64,000 nt of DNA, taken from positions 1,922,001-1,986,000 of the forward strand of contig NC_079235.1 of NCBI RefSeq assembly GCF_028502605.1. The letters run 5' to 3'. Positions 26,801-39,600 of the stretch are shown here, one piece after another. The translations under genes and the position numbers were made by a program. Within the stretch, counting starts at the first letter, position 1. Every line of letters begins with the position of its first letter. The DNA comes from Trichoderma breve. Taxonomy: Eukaryota; Ascomycota; Sordariomycetes; Hypocreales; Hypocreaceae. Below the pieces are notes generated by a model. That model ran no database searches. It was not told where the DNA came from and saw only the letters and a program-made list of their open reading frames with translations.

Positions 26801-27432
26801 TTTCACAAGAAACAAACTTGCCGAGACGCTGGGCCAGATTCCTTAGTAACAGTGCTCCGTAGTGTGTAAGTGCTCCCCATATGGAGTCGCAATGATAATT
26901 GGAATCTTCAGCGATACATCCGCATTGCACCAATCAGCTATGCATGCCCCCAGTACCTCCGTGGAAAAGGACAAACAAAAAAGCAACGTCTCCAAGGCGA
27001 GGCTGATTAATGGCATTGCATCGCATCGCATCTAATGCAAACGGAAGTCGGATTGGCCCGCGCGGCAATTGTTGCTTGTGCTGAGCAATTCCGAAATGCA
27101 GAGATGCTTCTTGCCGCTGCCCGCCTTATGTAACGCTGGCGGTTTATCTGATGTGCTTGATGTGTAATCTCCTCCTGCGTGCCCCTCCACCATTACAAAT
27201 CCAAGCCCAGCACCAGCACAAAACAGCACCAGCATTACGTAGGTCCGAATACCTTAGATGATAGGGCAGAGCTTGCTTGCTGCTGGGTATCTACAGGTAA
27301 ATGCGGAATTCTCCGCGATTCTCCAAGGCAAGTTCCTACAGGTATGGAGGGGTAAAAAAGGGCTGAAGGAGGGAAGCTGTCCCGCGTTAGTACTTAATTG
27401 ATACAAGGCCTCGCTCCTCATTGTTCTCCTCA

Positions 27433-27591
27433 ATGACGACGGCAAGACAGCTTCTCTCTCCCTTCTTCCTCTTCCTCTTCGTCTTCAGCTCTTTCTTCAG
27501 CCTCGCCTCGTCCTGCTTACGACAGCAGCCGCAAGCTCTTCTATTCGCTACAGCATTGCATCAGCATCAGCATCAGCATCAATCCGTTGCA
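27433..27591 (+). promoter_or_regulatory. GST 5' leader or alternative N-terminal extension
   Basis: An ATG at 27433 lies in frame with, and 53 codons upstream of, the GST start at 27592, with no stop between. The extension would be a Phe/Leu/Ser-rich hydrophobic segment followed by a His-Gln repeat encoded by CATCAG copies. The upstream ATG has T at -3 (weak), while 27592 has G at -3 and G at +4 (stronger). The CT-richness is also what an untranslated fungal leader would show, so this may be simply leader. Confidence 0.4.
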
Positions 27592-29275
27592 ATGGCGCGT
27601 CCAACTGGCCTCATTGCCACAAAGGGCATCGAGCTCTTGACCTGGGGTAAGCAAGCAAGCAGGTCCCGCACTAGCAGCCGCTTTTGTGCTGCCTTGTTCT
27701 TCTTATTCTTACTCGCTGCATCTGCGCATCTGCACATCATATACACCACATCCACCTATACATAGCGCACTGCACAGCCATCTACATTTGCATCTACCGC
27801 CTGTATCACCATGTTTTGTGCCCTCGTCTTCCTTTTTGTCATCCTTATCAGCGATCCAAGGTGATCGCAAACTACTGCCCTGCTCTACCCCTTGGCCATG
27901 ACTCCAGCCCCCGGTGCCTGCATTGCGCTCGGGGTCTTTGAATACCCTGAATACCCGTATAGACGAGAATGCCGGCGACTGCAGGGACAAGGAAGGACAA
28001 GCACGGCCCAGAGACAGCTTGGATGACGTACTAGAAGGAGGGATGCCGCGCGGTGATCTTCATGATGTGGCCAAGTAAGCGCCCATCAGTGCCGCAGCAG
28101 CGACCAAGGATGGGAGTCTAGAAGTAGAGTCCTGGCAGATATGCAAAGCAAATCAAGCCGGCATCTCTTCTCCCAGCATCCCAGCAACCCAGCTTTGCCC
28201 AGTGCCATGGCAAGGGCCATTCCTTCGTCTCAGACTCCCATCATCTCGCCACGGGTCCCGGCCGAGTGGTCAAACGGCGTCACATGGCTCTTTGCCAGCC
28301 ATAACCTTGTCTCGCCACGAGGAGGATTCAAAAAGTTCCTGCTAGGCCAGGACGCTTTTCATCGAGTTCCCGTCGCTTCCGCCCCAATGATGGCAGTGAT
28401 ACATGCTTGTTCACCGGGAAAAATAATTCAATAGTCCCGGGGAAATAGAAGATCCCCCGGCCCTCCTTGCTCGCGTGCAAATCAAGCACCCCCCTTCTTC
28501 GAGGATCATTAGTCACTGACCAGGGAAAACAACAGGCACCCCCAACGGCCACAAGGCTAACATCCTGCTGGAGGAGCTCAAGGAGGCATACGGGCTCGAG
28601 TACACCTTCCAGGGCGTCAATATCTCGCAAAACGTCCAAAAGGAACCATGGTTCACGGCCATCAACCCCAATGGCCGTATCCCCGCCATTGTGGACCATG
28701 ACAACAACGACCTGGCCGTGTTCGAGGGCAACGCCATTCTTGGATACTTGGCGCGTCGTTATGATACCAAGCACCTCTTCTCATTCCCAGTCGATTCGGA
28801 CGACTACACACGTTCCGAAGCGTGGATTGGCTGGCAGCACGGTGGTGTTGGTCCCATGCAGGGCCAAGCCAACCACTTTGTGCGCTTCACCAAGGAAAAG
28901 ATTCCATATGCCATGCAGCGCTACGTGGGAGAGACGGAGCGTCTCTATGGTATTCTCAACACCCGCCTGGCCGATCGCGATTACGTCGTTGGCCCTGGTC
29001 GCGGCAAGTACAGCATCGCCGACATTGCCTTGGTAGGCTGGGTCAACGGCCTGTCCTTTACCAGCACCTCGTACGACCAGTTCCCCAACGTCAAGGCGTG
29101 GCTGCTCCGGCTCTGGGACCGGCCTGCGGTGCAGAGGGGCTTCTCTCTTACTTCGGCTCCGTTTTATGACCCGAGACAGGGCCTGAGCGAGGAGCAAGCT
29201 GCCAAGGTGGCCGAGGATAAGAAACTTGTCGATGCCGCGAAGGAGCAATATGGATACAAGTACCAGTCTCCATAG
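27592..29275 (+). CDS. Glutathione S-transferase, Ure2-like
   Basis: Cytosolic enzyme expected to conjugate glutathione to electrophiles or reduce peroxides. Exons 27592-27646 and 28536-29275 join in phase to give 264 aa; the junction restores the family motif LLTWG-TPNGHK. The N-terminal thioredoxin-like domain (about 13-100) has PNGRIPAIVD with the cis-proline and an FEGNAIL glutathione-binding turn. The helical C-terminal domain (about 105-235) contains WIGWQHGGVGPMQGQANHF and the GRGKYSIADIAL segment typical of Ure2-type fungal GSTs. The intron (27647-28535, 889 nt; donor GTAAGC, branch CACTGAC at about 28513-28519, acceptor ACAG) is more than six times longer than any other intron here. 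An AATAAA-like signal follows the stop. An upstream in-frame ATG at 27433 could add 53 residues. The family is clear; the substrate is unknown. Confidence 0.9.
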
Positions 29276-32200
29276 ATGATTGAGAGCAGATGATAAATAA
29301 AAAAAAGTGAAGCTGTTGAATTGCCCCTCTCCCTCCCCTCCACAGTGTTTTGTTAGAGCTCAAGAGACGCTGTGCAAGACTTCGTATAAACCCTCGCCAT
29401 CTGCTGTACTTGGCGCTGCATGTGTAATTGTGTTTGTGTGTATGCTTCCCAGTGCAGTCGGAAGTTTACGACTTGGCGCGCGGTTGCTAGCTCGCCGGCC
29501 GGCAATTGAGAGAGGTAGATAGACGTTGGCTGTTTCGTCATGAGATGGATGCTGGGCATGCAGGATGATGAGACAGCAAGAACGAGCATGCCAATGACGA
29601 CCCCTCGTCGACAACCTGGTGCTCGAAGGATCGAGCTCGCTAGTGATCCTTTGATTTGATGCCCTGCCTACGCCCATAATTTGGCTACGCTGCGCTGCAC
29701 TGCGTATCCGTACGTTGGAATACGGCCCTGAGCTAGTCGATGTAAGAGTGAGTGAGTACTGTATCTCGTCTCATCTCCGCCCGAGGGCCAAGATGCCTGC
29801 TCTGATCATGACGCTAGCCACGCCCGCCGCATCTCTCCTAGCGATTTGCCGGATCCACGAAAAAGGGACCAATTTCAAATTCGACGGTGCAGCATGTGCT
29901 TTCTCTTTCTCTTACTTTCTCTTTTTCTTGTAGTGCGTATGTGCGCGGGCGCAGGTTGGCGGCCCGAATAGCACCTGAGGCTAGGTAGGAGATTGGGGGA
30001 TCTTTGCAAAAGGATGGAATATTTTGATAATGGTTGGTCCGGGTATAGTTTCGTTTCCGCGGAGAGGCTGGCTTGTGCGTTTCTTGCGTACCTGAATACT
30101 AAGGGCGCGAAACTACGGAACCCGAAGCGATTGCGGCACGAGATGTCGATGCGATGCTACCTTGGAGTAAAACCCAACCCAATTGTACTGTATGTAGCAT
30201 CCTCCGTGTGTCATGTGTCAAAAGTACATGTATTCCAAAAAAGTATCATATATTATACCATCATTAGCTAATCCAACATCCTTCATCTGCCGGCGCATCT
30301 TCTTTCTGCTTTCGGATATTGCTCATCCTTCTTCCTTTCTTGCCCTCTCTTTATGTCTATCTACCCTTGAATAATTTCCGGATCCCGCATAGATAATTTT
30401 CCCGAGAGCCGCAGAGGTTATTCATTTATTCCTGCGGCGCGGAAAATCAACAGGTTGAGTTAGGCGCGCACATCATGAGGATCGTCGTCCCTTTTGCGGC
30501 CGTATTGCAGTACACTGGACGCTTATTTTCGCCTAGGCGATGCCCTTCTTTTTGGGGGCCGGGAAACGGAGCGCGGAGCCCCGAAACAATCTCTGTCTAT
30601 TACGGAGTTACGGATGGGGTCACCACTCTCGTATCCTGTTTTATTTGGCATCTGCTAGGCGCGAAATGCTTCCGTATCAGTATCTTGTTGTGGCAATTGC
30701 CGAGCTCTGAGAGCGCAGCAGCAAGTTTTGGGCTCAGGGACACGCCACTCTGGCCTTTTTGCACTCCGTAAATAGATGCTGAAATTCCATTTTCGGGCGT
30801 CTTTGTTATTTTATCTTATTTTCGGTTCGTTCTGCACCGAAGCGGTTGGGTTTAGGTTAGTACAGGTAGCATCTATGGTTACATACTCTTGGTCTGGTCT
30901 TGGGAATTGGCCAGATGCATACTTGTCCGTGGGCACATCTGCATGAGATGAGCGCCCGGATAGATTAGTAGATAGCCTCAAAATTGACCAAAAGAATTCC
31001 GTGCTTATACGCGCGGCCCCCCCTCCCCCCTGGTGGCAAAAAGAGATGAACGCGTGGTACATACAGCCAAGGCCAACAGCGGCAAATGCTGCAAACTTGA
31101 TTCCAAAAAGCAGGAGGCCAAGAATACGGGGTGGGAAGAAGCAGCCGTGAAAGGGAAGAACAAGATGAAGAAATGCAAATACTTTGGGGGTCTCCATACA
31201 ATACGCTACGATACGCGATGCTCTGCGGCACGACATGCGATGTACTCACTCTAACACACACTCCCCTCCATCTCCTTTTTTCTTCTGCTTTTTATTCCCA
31301 CATCGCATCTCCATCAAAGGATCGTATACACGGGACTCTCTCGATACCCATCTAGTATTTGTCAAAGTGTAAAAGAACGGATAATAACATGCCACGACTC
31401 GCTTCTTTTTTCCACTTAGCCATAATCCCGAAATTCCGAACCTGTGCTACTCTAACTCTACTTCACCGTGATACTTTATTCCTCATCTTTTTGTCAAGTC
31501 TTTTGCCTCTCGTCAAAAAGACCTGGGGGCCGGTAATCAAGATTGCCCACTTGGGAAAGAAACCAGTGTCTAAAAAATCCAACCAACCAGAATCAAAAGA
31601 CTCCACTTAACCGGACTCATTGCTCGAACCACCCTTCGGCATATCGAGACTCGTATGTTAAACGTCTATCAAAAACCGGTCACAGAAACTAAAATAATGC
31701 AAGACGATCAAAAAGCCCCAGTTCCAAAACTCGAAATAAAAAATAACCACTAAATACAAATGGACAGCTTTTGGTTCCAAGTTAACCCCCCCCCCTAACC
31801 TAACCGTAACGGCCAAAACAAGGTGAACACACCCTCCCCTCACCGGGCTCCCTCCGTGAATCTTCGCCTTACACCCCTCTGCGGCCCAGACTTGCCCCCC
31901 TTCTTCACTCACTCCCGAAAATCGTCTCTTTGCTTGTATTTCTCTCCACTTCCAACTTTCGACGACATGCTTTCTGCCTCTTTTGTTCAACTTATATCTC
32001 CATCGTCCTTCTTTTTAGCCTCTCGCCACCCCCTCTCTTTCGACAAAACTTGCCTATCTAGGCATCTTACACGCCCCCTCGTCGACGAGATCCGGATAGA
32101 TGCCGTCTGTAGCCATGAGCCTCCTGATACCGTCCGTACCATACCCACTCCAGTGGCCTCGAACCTCACTCAACCTTGGCCTTGATATCCTCAACACACA

Positions 32201-33857
32201 GACGCCGGACGGCTCACTCCCCTCCCCCTCCTCACCCGTCTTCTCCCCCCCCTTGCCCCTTCTACCCGCCTCACCCGTCTCTCCCCGAGGAGTAATACAC
32301 ATCACACACAAGAGGCGCGAGGGTTTTATCCCTTCCCCTCCCCTCCCTCACCCAAGCCCAAAACAAACAGCCCGTACAAGGCAGAAAAGTCCCGGCATCC
32401 TCACCCGCGGCCCGCTAAATCGTCCACCCTTTTTTCCCAACATATATACCCGGTCCCATCGTATCACATCGCGTCTGTGTCATATCTTGGGGGAAGTTCT
32501 CGGACTCTTGCCGGCACGGCACAGGAGACAAAAGGGGGAACGTCTAAGAAAGCACAAACACGGCAGACCTGGACGAAAGGAGGAGGAGAAAAAGAGGCAA
32601 AAAGGTTTATCGCCATAGTCTTGAATGGAAAAGAAAAGAAAAATGAATACGAGGGAAAATGGCATCAAATGCTATGAATGCCGGTTTGCTGGAAATAAGC
32701 GTGGGATGAGGGGGAGATGGGGCATGTAGAATCTTACTTTGCCTCCGGACGCGAGATAAAGTGATGAGCCTGTCATCCCCTGCCAATAACCTGGCGCCAA
32801 TCGTTCATCTGCGTACCGTAACGTGCTCGAATCCAAACATGGTTGTTCCCAAAAGAGCCTGTCCGTCAGATCATCTGTAGACAGAATCAGCAAAAAGCAG
32901 TAACAATGCATATCGAGACCCAAGAAAGCACACAAGGCTGCGAGAAACCATACAGTTACATTCCCCTACCCATACATACAGACACTCGTACACACAAACC
33001 TATCTACTCCCATCGTACTCCATTTCCTATCAAGTCTCCCCAACTCCCGCTCACCTTTTTTCTCTTTTTTTGCCATGTCAAAAAACCTCACTTATCCCAC
33101 CCCTTCGCCCCCTTTGCTAACCAACGCCTTTGACCTTGACGCCTTCCAGGGCGAGTCATCTCTCGCCGTCCAAGAGCAACACAGCGCGAATCCATATAAC
33201 CGTGCCAGCAATCAACAGATCAATACAGAGCCCTTGTCTGCTGCCGCCTAGAATCCTTCCTGCCAAGCACTTCTCCGCGGTCCAAGAAGACTCATGTGCT
33301 GCAAGCCCCTAGAATATGCAAACCTTTTCCCGCTAATATACGTGATTTTTCCCCCTCCATATGAAACGCATAGAGAGAAGCGAGAAAGGGTACAATAAAA
33401 AAAAATATAGCAAAAATATCGCGAGGAGAAAAGAAAAGTAAAAGTCGGGCACTAATCACAGTGCGTACGTGAGCCACCTCACCTTGGCTTTGAGGAAAAT
33501 GGTACATTCAAGACCCGGGATTTGCCCAGGCCTTTTAGAGTAGGGCTCCCGCATTCTTCGTAGCATGCAGAGGCAAAGGACAACGTCGAGCGCCTCGGAA
33601 GAAGATGGGAAGAAATATGCTGCGGTGAGATGTGTCGAGCAGCTGCGGGTATCAATAATGCAGATTACTTTTTTGGGTCAACTGGTTCTTTTGCCGTCCG
33701 TAATGTCGTGAAAACCATTCGTCTAAACTCCCGTAAATCTCTCCCGTGAATGCAAATCATGGTGCCCACTAATTCTGCGTATCTTGTCTGGTTTCTTCAT
33801 CTTTTTTCTTTCATCTTCTTCTCCTTTTTTCGTTTTCTCTTTTATTTTCATCTTCGT
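29276..33857. other. Intergenic, 4.6 kb, no gene seen
   Basis: Lies between the 3' ends of two convergent genes (GST on plus, Caf40 on minus), so it needs no promoter for either, yet it is long. The longest frame (32100-32618, plus) lacks codon bias and is a by-product of C-rich sequence. A C-rich plus-strand stretch with a TATATA-like box near 32440 looks promoter-like, so a non-coding transcript is possible. It includes the 3' UTRs of both neighbours. Confidence 0.5.
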
Positions 33858-35256
33858 CTAAAGGGCAGATACGGCAGAATTAGGGTCCACAACATTGTCG
33901 GAGAGATTAATCAGAAGTTGAGCAAGGCATCTCTTAGTGGCCGCATCGTCACGGAGGACAGACGAAAAGGTGGCATCCCGCAGGGGCTCTGGGAGGCATT
34001 GGCGGAGAGCTTCACGGGCTCTGGCATTGTCACTCAATCTGCGCCGTCTTCTTGTCAGAATAACTTTCCCCTTGGGCGTCACGCAATCATTTCCTGGGGA
34101 TCCTTACCGAAGAAAGCATCTCACCACGTGCTTAAGCAGGCGAGCAGTCTGGGATTCGACCAGCTGAGCAACCATATTGCTCAGGACAGTGCCGACAGCA
34201 TAGAAACGCTCGTAGGTGGCGCAGATGTAATTGAGGCCGTTGTCATCTAGCAATATCTTCTGAACAATGAAGATGGCAACCGTCTTGCTGAGCTCCGATC
34301 CCGTCTCCATGATTCGAAGGCAGAGGGGGATGATTTCGGTCGTAAGGAGGAAGTTGATGACCTCGGATGAGTCGTTCTTAACTAGGGCCCCGATGACGCC
34401 TAGGCTTGTCAGGCGGAGGTACTCAAACGGTCGCGATTTGGACGTCGTGTTTAGGAAAGGGTAGAGGAAGAGAGGGATGTGCGCTGTCGGAAGGAAGTCA
34501 GTCAATCTGCAGCCTGGTTCGCCATGTGTAAGGGGGAGTTTAGATTTGCGCTTACCGTTGAGGAATAGGGTTCGTGTATCGTTGTGAGATGCCACGCACT
34601 GGAGCAGAGCTAGCGCGTTGCACACTCTGTTTGATGCAGCTGCCGTGAGCTGCGAAGGGTTGAGAAGCGTATAGACGGAAATGATTTCTTGCAAAAGAGA
34701 TGTCATGACGCCTGCGTGTATTCTCCGTCAGTACCGCCCCAGATGTAGTAGATATTAGTCCCCAAGGAGGGCATTAGAGAAAGTCCATACCGAACGAGTG
34801 CCACAATATCAGCGCCAGCTCGGGCACTTGTTCTCTCTTCTTGCTGAGCTCCAACAGGGCTGCTTCTCTGGTATTCTCGCTCAAAAGGTCCGCGATGTAT
34901 GCCATTGTCCTCCGGTTGTCCTCCGAGATGTTATCGTGCCCGCCATCCTGCCCGTGGGAGGCAGCAATGCTATTGTTGACGTTGGCGTGGCCACCGGGCA
35001 TGCGTCCATAGTGAGGTTGCTGCTGCTGCTGCTGAGCCTGCTGGGCTTGTTGGGCCTGCTGTTGCTGCTGATGCTGTTGCTGCTGGGCTTGCTGTTGCTG
35101 AGCTTGTTGCTGAGCTTGCTGCTGTTGCTGAGCGGCAGCCGCGGCAGCAGCCTGGTGGGCGTGTTGCTGGTGATGGCCCGCCTGCTGGTGCATCCAGGAC
35201 GAATCCGCCTGGGGATTAAACTGGTGGTGGCCGTAGACGTGCGCGGATGGCATCAT
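33858..35256 (-). CDS. caf40: CCR4-NOT complex subunit Caf40/Rcd1 (CNOT9)
   Basis: Armadillo-repeat subunit of the CCR4-NOT deadenylase complex, which acts in mRNA decay and transcriptional control. Four exons on the minus strand (35256-34791, 34711-34556, 34483-34108, 34038-33858) give 392 aa. The three introns are 79, 72 and 69 nt, each with a CTGAC branch. The Rcd1 core (about 105-380) is highly conserved: [78 protein letters not shown]. It is preceded by a low-complexity Gln/Ala/His tract (about 24-80), common in fungal homologues. The start was taken at the tandem ATG ATG (35256); upstream in this frame there is no ATG before a stop. About 1.4 kb upstream to Mdm1 holds its promoter. Confidence 0.95.
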
Positions 35257-36639
35257 CCTGGCGGTTTCGGGGGCTCCGTAAGGGACCAACAGTGGCAGGA
35301 GGAATTATTCAGGTGCAAGATTGGATAGATAAACAGCCTCCTTGACGACAGCGGGGGATATTTATCTATTGCGAGAGATATCCTGATCGAGGAATTCGTC
35401 GTCACCGTTTCCAAGGCGAGTCAAGGGAGAGAGATGTTGTCGAGGCAGGTCGCGGGTAAAGGCCGGGATTGCAAGGCTGAGGCACCAGGCTCTGGCGGGA
35501 AAAGCAGGCAGCAGTCGATGCCCCTTTGGCAAATGGCGTCCAACGATTGTCGACCAGAGAGCCGAGAGGTCGGAGATCGAAAAGTAGGCGAGATAGAGGT
35601 TCGTGTGGTTTTCGATGCAGCTTTGCTGGCAGATGGTTGTAAATGGCTGACGGTTCAAGCAACGAGGCCAAACCCCCACCGCCCAGGAAGTGCGAAGCCC
35701 ACACGGATCGGGATTAATCAAGCTCCGGTACCTGAGGCTCTTCACAGGCTGAATAAGGGCGCTTCATGTACGGATACATGTATACACGTAACCGCAAATC
35801 AGATCTGTTGGTTTTACTTTTCATTGGCCAACATCAAGTTACATCATAAATCTTATTCCAGATTGATCATCGTCCCGTATGCTGTTGTGTATATACAGGT
35901 TGGTGCGACTCTGACCCAACAACTCGGTACCTGTGTACATGCCTATCGAGGGGCTTGCAATTTATCAAGGTTGGGGGATGGCATGAAAGTATATTGCATC
36001 GACGTGTCCTCTTTTATGGCGTATATACCTAGTAGTATAGATACTTCTTATCTTAAAATCAGAGTATAATATGTATCTAATTCTATTTTAACAAAGTGGT
36101 TCCTCGATAGCCTTTGTTGGGCCTCAACACCACCCATAAAACGCAATAGACTTCGCGCGGTATCAAGACATCCAAGTACAAAAAACTCTCTATTGCTAAG
36201 GCGGGCAATAATCTGACCCTGCAATAATTACAGCCAACTCATTTTTGCATGTGCCCCCAAACAAATCGACACACGTATCACAACGACTAACAACATTCAT
36301 CATAAGGCTTTGTACCAATCAACCCCCAGTAAGCTCGGTGATTCATCATAAGATGCACCAGGGCCCAACAAGAGAGGAAGATAAGAAAAAAGGAAGCGGT
36401 GGCAAGGAGCATACAAAGATTGAATCAAACGGGAAAACGCCCACGCCATGCTTCGTTAATATTTAAAATGCCAACCCATCATAGGCCATGGATGCTCAGA
36501 CGACACTTCAGGCCTCATCAAAAAGGACCGAAACAATCTCATCAAGTATCGTAAACACTAGGTGAGAACTACACATTTTTAAGTTAGCAACACATCCACA
36601 TATAAACAAGTACAGCCGAGATATAAAGGCCAGAGTGTC
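35257..36639. other. Intergenic: Caf40 promoter and Mdm1 3' region
   Basis: No gene seen. The part next to 35257 is the Caf40 promoter and leader; the part next to 36639 holds the Mdm1 3' UTR. The sequence from about 35800 to 36480 is distinctly more AT-rich than its surroundings. Confidence 0.6.
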
Positions 36640-39600
36640 TTACTTGAGTCTGGAGTTGTTAAACGTTGCAAAGAGGCGTCGGCTTGCCGCCTGAGCATTG
36701 ACCCGTCCTACAACGTTCCCCGCAAGGTCCGGCACCAGAGTCGCCAACATTAGACTGGCCTCGGTCCGCGTCTTCTTCTTCTCCGCCGTGGTACGCGGCT
36801 TTCGATCTCGAGCGAACTCGCCGTCTGGCCAGAGTGCGTTTCGTAACATGGCCACATATCGCACCAGCGAATCCTCCTGTACCGCCATCTTGATGTTTTC
36901 TCGAACCCTCTTTTCAATGGTCCCACCAAGTAGCTGTTGTAACACAACCACGACCGCCCTTCCCCGCAGCCAATTGTTTCCCTTGTTGAGCTCAAAGACT
37001 TCGAGGAATATGTCGCAAATGGGCTTGATGAATGGCTCCAGCTCCTTGTTCTCAAAGGCATCGAGTTCTGCCTCCGCTTCCGCCGCGGGAAACGTTTCTT
37101 CGCTGACGTTGAGCGGCATTGTGTTGAGCTGATTGGTCGCCGCAGCAATGAGGTTTTGCCCCGCGACCGATATCTGATCTAGTACTGGGATGTTGCCTAG
37201 AATGTCTTCCATGCCGTCGGCGACCGAGTCGTACAAGCGGGTCATCATGTCCTTCTTGTTCTCCCGACTCATCGGGTCCTCGCCTTGCGCTATGGCACTC
37301 TGCGATAGAAACGCTCGCAGCTCGCGGCTGCGGCACACCTCGGGTAGAAGCAAGAGCTCACGCAGGTACTTCTCTAGCGCTGTACGTCTTTTACGAAGGA
37401 AATCGCTTTGGAACTTCATCACCACGCGGCGCCGGGGGAAATCGAGATTCCGTACTGAAGGATACATCGAGCGGAGCTTCTGGTGCAGCTCGTGGAACTC
37501 GCTATATCTTCTCATCACCGCCCAGGATGACGCTGGCATCTGTTCGCCCGCGTTCCTCTGGACTTCAATGACATACAAGGCAAACTCTCGGCCGTCATCT
37601 TCTCGCCCCACTTGAATGGATTTGATCCTGATTTCCGATCTTCCGTAGAGGCTGTTATCGCTTTCTTGTATCACGTATTGCTGCCGCTGCAACTCCTTGC
37701 GCCTAATCTCCCTCTGAAGACTCGTCCTGGACTTTTTCAGAATTCGCAGCTCTGCTGCATTGTTTGTGAGCTCGGCCTTCTTTGTTAGCGATTCTATAAC
37801 CGCGTCCTGTGCCACCAAGCGATCAATGTCATTTGTCAATGCCGTGATGGCTTCTGCCAGCCCGAGATCACCTGGGGCGGCTTCGTGAATTTCATCCTCC
37901 TCATCAGATTGAGCCTCTTCATCTTCGTCGTCCTTTTCGCCTGGAAGATACTTGTCCTCGTCCCCAAAAAGGTCATCGTCCACGAACACACCGATTCGAG
38001 AGGCGGCGCTGACAAGGCCCAACGACGACAGAGTGGGCTTACCAGCCTCTTTTGCCATCATCAGAGGTTTGCCGGCGTCAAACGAACCTCGATTAGACTC
38101 GTTATCATTACCAAACAAGCTCGACACGTTGTCTTCAGTATCGAACAAAGAGGCCCGTAGATCCTCGGCGGTCTGTGGCCTGTCATCTTCCAAAATATTT
38201 GTTAATGCTTGCTCCACGGCTTGGACAACTTGTTTGTCAGGTGTCTGCTGCCTCGACAGAGCTTGGTCCAAGCTCTGCACTGAATCCATCATTCCATAAT
38301 TATCCACGTCATCATCGTCGAAAAGAGGATTCACAGATCGATCGTCATCAAGAGACCTTCGTGAGGAAGTCAGCGGATCTGAGCCATTGCCATTGTTATT
38401 CACTGATCTTAGATCCGAAATTGATCCAGAGAGTCGTCTAGAGGGTCCAGCGGCCAATGGAGCAAACCGTGGCGCGGGCTTGGGCTTGGATTGATATGAT
38501 TGAGTCCTGCTTGCCACCGAAGGAGCCTGATGCGTGGGGGGCGGCGGTGACATGGTAGCGCGCGACATCTCCTGCGATGCGAGGCATTTGTAGTACAGGT
38601 CTGATTTCTTGAATCCTTCAAAGTATTGAGAGCGCATTGTTTCCAGAACTCCGCTTTGAGCCCTCAAAATAGCTCTCCTAGCCTTGTAGTATTCAGCTGG
38701 TGTAGCAGATACACCAGCTTGGAGAAACTCCTTGACAGCCTTCTTGGCAACTTCCGGCACGTTGAGCTCCGGCTTGGACAAATATGCTTGGTGAATCTGA
38801 AGCAAGTCTAGACGATCCGAGTCTGTCCACATGGGTAATGTAGAGGGGAGCTCATCGTCTTGGCCATCCTCTTCCAGGGGGTTACGAAAGCCATCAACGA
38901 CCAGCCAAAACTGAACCAAGGGCATCAAACGCTGGCGGTCCATGTATTCCATAAAGTATGATAAACCTGCCGGATCTCGCAACAGCTCTACGAGGGAGGC
39001 GTTTTCAAGCTTCGAAGTGGAAACGGGCGGCGCCGAGGAAGCTGGCATAGGCGAATGACGATTTCCACCCGCAGCCAAGTGATGTACTCTCTCATCGAGT
39101 AGCCGCTTTCCCATTTCCAGTCGACGAAGGTAGACTGGGTCTTGATTCTCCTGCAGAGAATCGCGCTTGAGCTGACTGGCAACTTCGCTGCGGAATCGAC
39201 GTGCGTCAGATAGGTTATTGACCCTGCGGATGGCTCTAATGAACTTTTCAAACTTGCGCTCGTTGTCCCCAGGCGCCAACCGTGGTGCCATGGCTAGCTT
39301 GTTGGATCTTGGCGTAGGAGAAGCGTGCTGGTCCAGTGCTGCCCTGAGCTTGCGAACAGTAGATCTATCTTGAAGCATTGAGCGACCAAGGTTCTCGATC
39401 AGCTGATTCCACATGTCAGGGTCGCTCAGCAGTTGAACGACGGGAAACAAGACGGCACAGCCCACAATCTCTCGCACTATGATAGAGACGGCCCGGCTAG
39501 AAAGCATCTTCTTGGGAAGGATCTTGGACAGGAGCCGCTCCACCAATGACCGTAAGTAATCTTGCTGGACCATTTTGGTGTCCGGAAAGGACAACGAAGC

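Larger units (their letters stand above)
173..27432. other. ~27 kb gene desert between divergent genes
   Basis: No open frame here exceeds about 240 codons. None shows a recognisable domain, a consistent codon bias or a convincing multi-exon continuation, and most overlap equally long frames on the other strand. Base composition is mixed, not strongly AT-rich, so it does not look like a block of RIP-mutated transposons. It contains homopolymer runs, poly-pyrimidine/poly-purine stretches, short tandem repeats (listed separately), TACGGAGTA-type motifs, and at least one well-formed intron without a protein. It lies upstream of both flanking genes: the bZIP-like gene reads left, the GST gene reads right. 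It therefore may hold cis-regulatory DNA and long non-coding RNAs. The first few hundred bases next to 172 are presumably the promoter and leader of the bZIP-like gene. Confidence 0.6.

Noticed and set aside
32100..32618. 172-codon frame, plus strand, between GST and Caf40
   Set aside because: Pro/Ser-rich because the DNA is C-rich; no codon bias or homology that I recognise.
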